From a virus: 25,260 nucleotides of DNA. Positions 20,687 through 25,260 of this stretch are shown piece by piece. The position numbers and the translations under genes are program-made. The stretch spans positions 1-25,260 of the IMG/VR virus record IMGVR_UViG_3300046501_000109. The stretch is one strand, 5' to 3'. Each line of letters opens with the position of its first letter. The stretch's first letter is position 1. The notes below the pieces were generated by a model. The model searched no databases, had not been told where the DNA came from, and worked only from the letters and a program-made list of their open reading frames with translations.

Positions 20687-23368
20687 ATGGCAAACAAAAT
20701 CGCCCTCGGGCTGGTGATCGGCGGTGCCGTCAGTTCCACGGTCGGCGCCGCGTTCAAGGACGTGACCGGGCGCATTAAGCGCCTCGAGGCAGAAGGCAAC
20801 AAAGCGCGCGTGCTGCAGCGCACGATTGGCGACACCATCCGCCTGCGCGAAGAATGGAAAAAGGCTCACGACACCGGCGCGGCTGGTGCGTCCAAATTAC
20901 TCAACCGGTTGAACTCGAACCTCGACAGCCTGAAAAAGCAGGGGATCGAGGTCGGCCGGCTGGAAAAAGCCTATCGCTCTATGGGGCAGACGGCCAACAA
21001 GGCCGAGCTGAAAGCCAAGGGTCATCAGCAGATTGATTCTGGCGTAAAGGGCATGAAGGGCACTGTCGGTGCGGCGGTGGTCGGTGTCGGTGCCATGGCG
21101 GTACCGACCAAGGTCAGCGCTGATTTTGGCGCGATTGTGCGTGACATCGCGATCAAGGCCGGCATTGCCAACAAGCCGCAAGAACAGGAAATGTCGCGAA
21201 AGATCATCGACACTTCACGCGATACCGGCATGGCGCGCAACGATGTGGCCGACGTGATCAATCAGTTGGTCGGCGCCGGCATGGACTTGAGCAAGGCGCT
21301 GGAATACGCGCCTGTCGCGGCCAAGTTTGTCGTGGGGCAGGGATCCAGCGGTGTCGACACGGCGAAGATGATCAACGCCCTGGGGCAGAACGCCAAGATC
21401 ACCGACCCCAAGCAGATGCAGCAGGCGCTGGAGGCGATTGCCTACCAAGGGCAGGCGGGCAGCTTTGAAGCGGCCGACATGGCCAAGTGGTTCCCGGAAC
21501 TGCTGGCCAACATGGCCAGCAACGGAATCACCGGCTTGGATGCGGTGACCCAACTGGGTGCCATGCTGCAGGTGCAGATGAAGCAGGCCGGCAGTTCGGA
21601 CGAGGCGGCCAACAACCTGAAAAACTGGATGGGCAAAATCGGTTCGACCGATACCGTCAAGGCTTACGAAAAAGCCGGGATTGATTACAAGGGATCGATG
21701 CAGACCGGTTTGCAAAACGGCATGTCGACGCTTGAGACCAGCATGGCGCTGGCTCAGAAATACATTCAGGCGACCGATCCGAAGCGTGCGGCGAAAATGG
21801 CTGAGGCCACGGCAAAAATCAGCAAGGAAGCCGACCCGGAGAAGGCCAAGGCCATGATGGCCTCGCTGGAAGAATCCCTGCGCACCGGCGACCTGTTCGC
21901 CGACATGCAGGTCAAGGCCGCACTGTCGGCCTACATGCAGAACAAGGCGCTGTACAGCCAGCTCAAAAACGATTCGCGTGACGCGACCGGGATCCTCGAC
22001 AAAAACCTCGCCGAGCGGCGCGAGTCGTCATCGCAGAAATGGGCGGAAATGGCCCAGTCGATGGATGACGCCATGCGCAGCATCGGTGATGCGCTGCGCC
22101 CGGTGACGGACACCGTGGCCGAGTCGTTGACCAAGGTTACTAAAGGCATTACGTCGCTGACGGATAGCGCGCCCGGGGTGGTTGCCGGTATCGCCACGGT
22201 CGGGGCGGGGCTGATCGCCTTAAAGGGTATCTTCAGCACGATCAAGATCAGCAAGGGGCTGCTAAACCTTGCGCGTGGGGCGCGCGGTGGCAGGAATGGG
22301 AGCGAAGCCCCAAATAAAAACCCCGGGGAACTTGATCTGGTAGCGACTGGCCTGGATGTTGTTTCACGGGTGAAAGACGCGGCAACAGGCGGTGGCCTTG
22401 GTACTGAAAGTGGTGCAGGTAACGATGGCGTCAAGAAGGTTTTCGTCGTCAATGCCGGCGCTATGGGTGGCGGTGTGGATGCGTCGGGCGAATCGCGCCG
22501 ACGTGGACGTGGGTCAAGGCGCAGCGCTCGGCGCCGGTCGTTGCCGAGTTCGAGAGGTCCTCGCCCATCTGTGCCTCGTCCACCTGTTCCGGTTTCACAT
22601 CCATCTGTTCCGGTTTCACGGCCACCCGTTCCGGCTTCGCGTCCCCCTGTTTCGATCCCGGCGCCATTAGTCCCTTCTGTTCCAAGTGGGGCATTGTCCA
22701 AGCTCGGCGTCGTCGCCGAAACAGTCGGTAAGGTCAGCAAGGCGGCCAAGGTCATTCCTGGCGGCACGCTGCTGGAGTCCGGCGCGATGGCTTTTGAAAC
22801 CTTTCAAAACGCCAAAACCAAGAACGAAAAAGCCGAAGGTTACGGTTCGGCCGCTGGCAACCTGGCCGGCACCATGGCCGGCGCAGCAGCTGGGGCCACC
22901 ATTGGTTTGATGGTGCCGATTATCGGCCCGGCCATCGGCGGCTTGATCGGTGCTTACCTGGGCAGTCAGGGCGGTGCGGTGCTGGGCGGGTCGTTGGGTA
23001 AGTCGTTGTTCGGTGACGAGGATGAAAAGCCCGAACAAACGGCAAAGGCGCCGGTGCCGACCACGCCGCTCATGTTGATGTCAGCGGCGCAGCAAGGCCC
23101 GGTGTTGGGGGATGTCGCGCGCTCGATGGCGGTGACGGCGCCGCTCAAGTCGGCGGCGCTGGCCATCCAGCCCAAGGAGGCGGCGAAGCCGGAGCCGGCC
23201 AAGGTGGATCAGCAGTTTCAGTATTCACTGAGCATGCCGGTGACCGTGCAGGGCGATGTCAAAGATCCGCAAACCTTGGCGCAGGATCTGATGCCGCACA
23301 TGCAGCGAATGATGGCAGACGCGGCAAGGAGTAACGCCGCCAAGCTGTACGACGAACCCCATGTCTAA
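20687..23368 (+). CDS. Tape measure protein (gpT-like)
   Basis: This 893-residue protein (P2 gpT has 815) sets tail length and passes DNA into the cell. The N-terminal 120 residues are helical and charged (VTGRIKRLEAEGNKARVLQ, LREEWKKAHDTG). Residues about 140-440 contain the conserved tape-measure core (FGAIVRDIAIKAGI, NDVADVINQLVGAGMDLS, FEAADMAKWFPELLANMASNG, LGAMLQVQMKQAGSSDEAANNL). Hydrophobic segments lie at about 123-140, 495-515 and 728-770. Between them is an unusual Arg-rich stretch (about 604-620) followed by proline heptad repeats (626-658). The C-terminus is polar. The ATG at 20687 has GAGG upstream. It follows the chaperone E/E', as expected. Confidence 0.93.
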   Translation: MANKIALGLVIGGAVSSTVGAAFKDVTGRIKRLEAEGNKARVLQRTIGDTIRLREEWKKAHDTGAAGASKLLNRLNSNLDSLKKQGIEVGRLEKAYRSMGQTANKAELKAKGHQQIDSGVKGMKGTVGAAVVGVGAMAVPTKVSADFGAIVRDIAIKAGIANKPQEQEMSRKIIDTSRDTGMARNDVADVINQLVGAGMDLSKALEYAPVAAKFVVGQGSSGVDTAKMINALGQNAKITDPKQMQQALEAIAYQGQAGSFEAADMAKWFPELLANMASNGITGLDAVTQLGAMLQVQMKQAGSSDEAANNLKNWMGKIGSTDTVKAYEKAGIDYKGSMQTGLQNGMSTLETSMALAQKYIQATDPKRAAKMAEATAKISKEADPEKAKAMMASLEESLRTGDLFADMQVKAALSAYMQNKALYSQLKNDSRDATGILDKNLAERRESSSQKWAEMAQSMDDAMRSIGDALRPVTDTVAESLTKVTKGITSLTDSAPGVVAGIATVGAGLIALKGIFSTIKISKGLLNLARGARGGRNGSEAPNKNPGELDLVATGLDVVSRVKDAATGGGLGTESGAGNDGVKKVFVVNAGAMGGGVDASGESRRRGRGSRRSARRRSLPSSRGPRPSVPRPPVPVSHPSVPVSRPPVPASRPPVSIPAPLVPSVPSGALSKLGVVAETVGKVSKAAKVIPGGTLLESGAMAFETFQNAKTKNEKAEGYGSAAGNLAGTMAGAAAGATIGLMVPIIGPAIGGLIGAYLGSQGGAVLGGSLGKSLFGDEDEKPEQTAKAPVPTTPLMLMSAAQQGPVLGDVARSMAVTAPLKSAALAIQPKEAAKPEPAKVDQQFQYSLSMPVTVQGDVKDPQTLAQDLMPHMQRMMADAARSNAAKLYDEPHV
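22562..22660 (+). repeat. 21-bp tandem repeat encoding proline heptads in the tape measure gene
   Basis: The repeat has a 21-base period encoding RPPVPVS, HPSVPVS, RPPVPAS and RPPVSIP (22577-22660), preceded by a partial RPSVP unit (22562-22576). Units are similar but not identical at base level. It can change length by slippage and is in frame. Confidence 0.85.
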
Positions 23369-23377
23369 GGAGGTTTC

Positions 23378-24223
23378 ATGGCTTACATGGAGCAGATGCA
23401 ATCAAGTCTGAAGTATCTGGTGGATGCAGCGGAAACCGGGCGGCGTAGCGCGGATGGCATGCTGTCCCCGGTCAATGGCGCGATCCGCGAACTGACCGGC
23501 GCCGCGTCCGAGCTGGAAAACATCCCGTTCGTCGGGCCGGCCATCGGCGCCAAGCTTCAGCGGGTGATGCGCGGCGTCGACGCGGCTCAGGCCAAGGTCG
23601 GTCAGGTGGTAGCGGTGTACGGCCGCGCCACCCGGGCGGCGGCCGAAGTGCAGGAGCGGCTGGGCACATTGAAGGAACAGGCGGGCAAGGCGGCCACGGC
23701 GATTAACAACGTTGCCGGCAAGGTCAGTCCGTCGCTGGCCAACATCGTGCCCACCAGTTCCTTTGCCGTGGAGGCCACGCCGGCGCCGGAGGCGGTGAAG
23801 CCGTTCCCGCACCTGATGATCATTCAGCCGCGCGATCCGAAGATTGAGCCGTATTACTTCAACCTGGACACGGCGGCGTTCGACGAGCTGAGCCGTTCGA
23901 CCGAATTCCGCTGGGCTTCGCAGGAGCGGCTGACGCGCCGCCCGGCGAAGCAGGCCATCGGTATGGGCGATGAAAAGTTGACGCTCAAGGGCACGATCTA
24001 TCCGGGCTTCAAAGGCGGTTTAAAGCAGCTCGACACGCTGCGTTCCATCGGGGCCAGGCTGCAACCGCTGACCCTGACCACGGGCTATGGCGAGGTGATC
24101 GGGACGTGGTGCCTGAAAAACATCAACGAGGAACAGTCTGCACTGCTGCACGGCGGGATTGCTCGCAAACAGGGGTTCACTTTGGAGTTTGAGCGTTATG
24201 GCGACGACATGCAGGACGTCTGA
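23378..24223 (+). CDS. Tail protein U (P2 gpU-like) with long N-terminal extension
   Basis: This is a 281-residue protein whose last 135 residues (from about 147: FPHLMIIQPRDPKIEPYYF, TEFRWASQERLTRRPAKQAIGMGDEKLTLKGTIYP, LRSIGARLQPLTLTTG, GIARKQGFTLEFERYGDD) match the P2 gpU family, a tail protein of about 159 residues thought to act in tail completion. The first 145 residues are an extra Ala-rich helical region (SSLKYLVDAAETGRRSADGM, AQAKVGQVVAVYGRATRAAAEVQERL) with a Pro-rich linker. The ATG at 23378 follows AAGGAGG, a strong ribosome-binding site. The gene X ATG overlaps its end. Confidence 0.88.
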   Translation: MAYMEQMQSSLKYLVDAAETGRRSADGMLSPVNGAIRELTGAASELENIPFVGPAIGAKLQRVMRGVDAAQAKVGQVVAVYGRATRAAAEVQERLGTLKEQAGKAATAINNVAGKVSPSLANIVPTSSFAVEATPAPEAVKPFPHLMIIQPRDPKIEPYYFNLDTAAFDELSRSTEFRWASQERLTRRPAKQAIGMGDEKLTLKGTIYPGFKGGLKQLDTLRSIGARLQPLTLTTGYGEVIGTWCLKNINEEQSALLHGGIARKQGFTLEFERYGDDMQDV

Positions 24224-24404
24224 CGGCGACATGCTCGATGTCATTTGCAACAACGTTTACGGCCACCTGAATGGCAGCGTCGAGGCCGTGCTCGATGCCA
24301 ATCAGGGGTTGGCTGATGAGCCTCAGCCGTTCCGGTTGGGCGTGATCATCGTCCTGCCGGATCTGCCCAGCCCGACCAATGAAGGCGTCAGCTTGTGGGA
24401 TTGA
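24198..24404 (+). CDS. Tail protein X, P2 gpX-like
   Basis: A 68-residue protein (P2 gpX has 67). It is a small LysM-like tail protein needed for tail assembly, possibly at the baseplate hub. The pattern is TSDGDMLDVICNNVYGHLNGSVEAVLDAN, then GLADEP and LGVIIVLPDL, with a C-terminal VSLWD. The LysM-like helix-loop-helix is visible in DMLDVICNNVYG and VEAVLDANQGL. The ATG at 24198 lies 26 bases inside gene U in another frame, so the two are coupled. The order U-X-D is that of P2. A terminator follows in the gap before D. Confidence 0.9.
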   Translation: MATTCRTSDGDMLDVICNNVYGHLNGSVEAVLDANQGLADEPQPFRLGVIIVLPDLPSPTNEGVSLWD

Positions 24405-24437
24405 CCTGGGGCGATGCCTTCGCCGGCGCCGCGCCAC

Positions 24438-24449
24438 GTTACGCGTAAC
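24438..24449. repeat. Perfect 12-bp palindrome GTTACGCGTAAC, copy 2
   Basis: Identical to the palindrome at 18169-18180. It lies 17 bases before a terminator stem and 53 bases before the gene D start. The other copy is 14 bases before its terminator stem. No other exact copy was found by reading the window. Confidence 0.7.
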
Positions 24450-24466
24450 GACACCTTGTTTTTCTG

Positions 24467-24488
24467 ACCCGCCTTGTGCGGGTTTTTT
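24467..24488 (+). terminator. Rho-independent terminator ahead of gene D
   Basis: The stem ACCCGC (24467-24472) and GCGGGT (24478-24483) has a 5-base loop CTTGT and a run of six T. It is 14 bases before the gene D ATG. Confidence 0.8.
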
Positions 24489-24502
24489 ATTGGGAAAAAT
24501 CC

Positions 24503-25260
24503 ATGACACCGATGTTTCGCATTGTCGCCGATGGCGCCGATGTCACGGCCAAGATCAACGATCGGCTGTTGTTGCTGCGTACCTCTGACAAGCCGGGCAT
24601 GGAGTCCGACGAGTTTGAGTTGCGTATCGACGACCGTGACGGACAAGTGCAATTGCCACGGCGTGGCAGCTCAATCGAGATCTACCTGGGTTACGCCGAA
24701 ACGTCCTTGGCGCGAATGGGCAGTTACACCGTGGACACGGTCGAGGTATCAGGCCCACCCGATACCATCGTGATCAAGGGCAAGGCCAGCGACATGCGTG
24801 GCAGTGGCAAGACCATCCGTAGCGGAAGCTGGGAAGACGTGCCGCTGTCCAAGATCGTGGCTGACGTCGCCGCGCGCAATGGCTGGCAGCCGGTGTGCCC
24901 GGTGTCGACCAAGGTCGCCCGCGTCGACCAGCTCAACGAGTCCGACTTTAATTTCATCACCCGTCTGGCCAAGCAATACGACTGCACGGCCAAGGTCGCC
25001 GACGGCAAGCTGTTGGTGATGCCGCGCCAAGGTGGCCAGACGGCCAGCGGCAAAGCATTTGGCGCTATCACGCTGACCCGCAGTGATCTTAGCCGCTGGC
25101 AATTCAGTCTCGGAGATCGCAATTCGCACAAGGCGGTGGCCACCAAGCATCAGGACAAAAAGAACGGCAAGCTCGCGGTGGTTACCATCGACAACGATGA
25201 CGCTCCGGACGGATTGCCGGCAGTGCATACCGACCGCCATATCTACCCAGACAAGGGCGC
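24503..25260 (+). CDS. Tail protein D (P2 late control D-like, hub), partial at window end
   Basis: The reading frame from ATG 24503 stays open to the window end; 252 residues are visible of an expected 330-390 (P2 gpD has 387). It belongs to the phage late control D / gp27-hub family, which forms the baseplate hub on which the spike V sits. Visible features: MFRIVADGADVTAKINDRLL at the start, SDKPGMESDEFELRIDDRDG, RRGSSIEIYLGY, and the middle NESDFNFITRLAKQYDCTAKVADGKLLVMPR block typical of the family. The start follows a terminator hairpin; GGGAAAAA is a weak ribosome-binding site. The 3' end and any following endolysin gene are outside the window. Confidence 0.92.
   Translation, partial: MTPMFRIVADGADVTAKINDRLLLLRTSDKPGMESDEFELRIDDRDGQVQLPRRGSSIEIYLGYAETSLARMGSYTVDTVEVSGPPDTIVIKGKASDMRGSGKTIRSGSWEDVPLSKIVADVAARNGWQPVCPVSTKVARVDQLNESDFNFITRLAKQYDCTAKVADGKLLVMPRQGGQTASGKAFGAITLTRSDLSRWQFSLGDRNSHKAVATKHQDKKNGKLAVVTIDNDDAPDGLPAVHTDRHIYPDKG

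Noticed and set aside
19802-20869. 355-codon open frame on the minus strand opposite E and the tape measure start
   Set aside because: It spans several plus-strand genes and the gap between them. Its internal repeats simply mirror the duplicated domain of gene E.
22562-22660. Short tandem repeats considered as a CRISPR array
   Set aside because: The period is 21 bases without spacers and the repeats are in frame in the tape measure gene, encoding proline heptads.
1-25260. Search for anti-phage defence, toxin or virulence cargo
   Set aside because: All the recognisable genes are phage regulatory, replication, lysis, packaging, head or tail genes; no cargo gene could be supported apart from the unknown small genes at 11329 and 13653.

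Overview
The window is a stretch of a temperate, contractile-tailed bacteriophage integrated as a prophage (or its phage genome). The host is most likely a Pseudomonas of the fluorescens lineage. That assignment rests on the GC-rich sequence, the style of the genes (CII-type regulator, short TraR/DksA zinc finger, toprim-VapE replication protein, LydA-type holin, chaperone-type tail fibre assembly protein), and my general knowledge of prophages in that genus. No host gene is visible. Every supported gene lies on the + strand and most overlap or nearly touch, as in phage early and late operons.

Layout. (1) 1-3388, end of the early region: CII-family regulator, TraR/DksA-type zinc finger, a primase-helicase (toprim plus VapE ATPase) and a probable Q-type late antiterminator started at TTG. 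(2) 3389-3916, a non-coding, repeat-rich control region with inverted repeats built on a TGTCCYAC-like core, ending in a strong terminator. (3) 3917-4255, holin, separated from any endolysin. (4) 4256-4390, a structured GC-rich spacer in the place where lambda-type phages carry cos. (5) 4391-12514, a lambda-type packaging and head module in lambda gene order: Nu1, A, W, B, C (with a nested Nu3-like scaffold), D, E, an FI-position protein, FII and Z. (6) 12519-25260, a P2-type contractile tail: a probable tail terminator, then V, an extra small gene, W, J, I, H (fibre), fibre assembly chaperone, FI (sheath), FII (tube), E/E' (chaperone), T (tape measure), U, X and D (runs off the window end).

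How it works together. CII and the zinc-finger protein belong to lysogeny/early control, and the VapE-type protein drives replication. The Q-like protein probably lets RNA polymerase pass the terminators embedded in the late operon (at about 3873, 13613, 18136, 18195 and 24467). Terminase packages DNA through the portal into a gpE/gpD shell built on the C/Nu3 scaffold. FII and Z join the head to a P2-like sheath-and-tube tail. The holin begins lysis.

Most interesting points. The tail assembly chaperone E is a tandem duplication of its family domain and ends at CTT-TAA-C, with E' open only in the +1/-2 frame, which resembles the prfB +1 frameshift site rather than P2's -1 site. A perfect 12-bp palindrome, GTTACGCGTAAC, occurs twice, each time just ahead of a terminator-RBS-ATG unit. 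gpU carries an additional helical N-terminal half. The tape measure protein contains an Arg-rich stretch followed by proline heptads.
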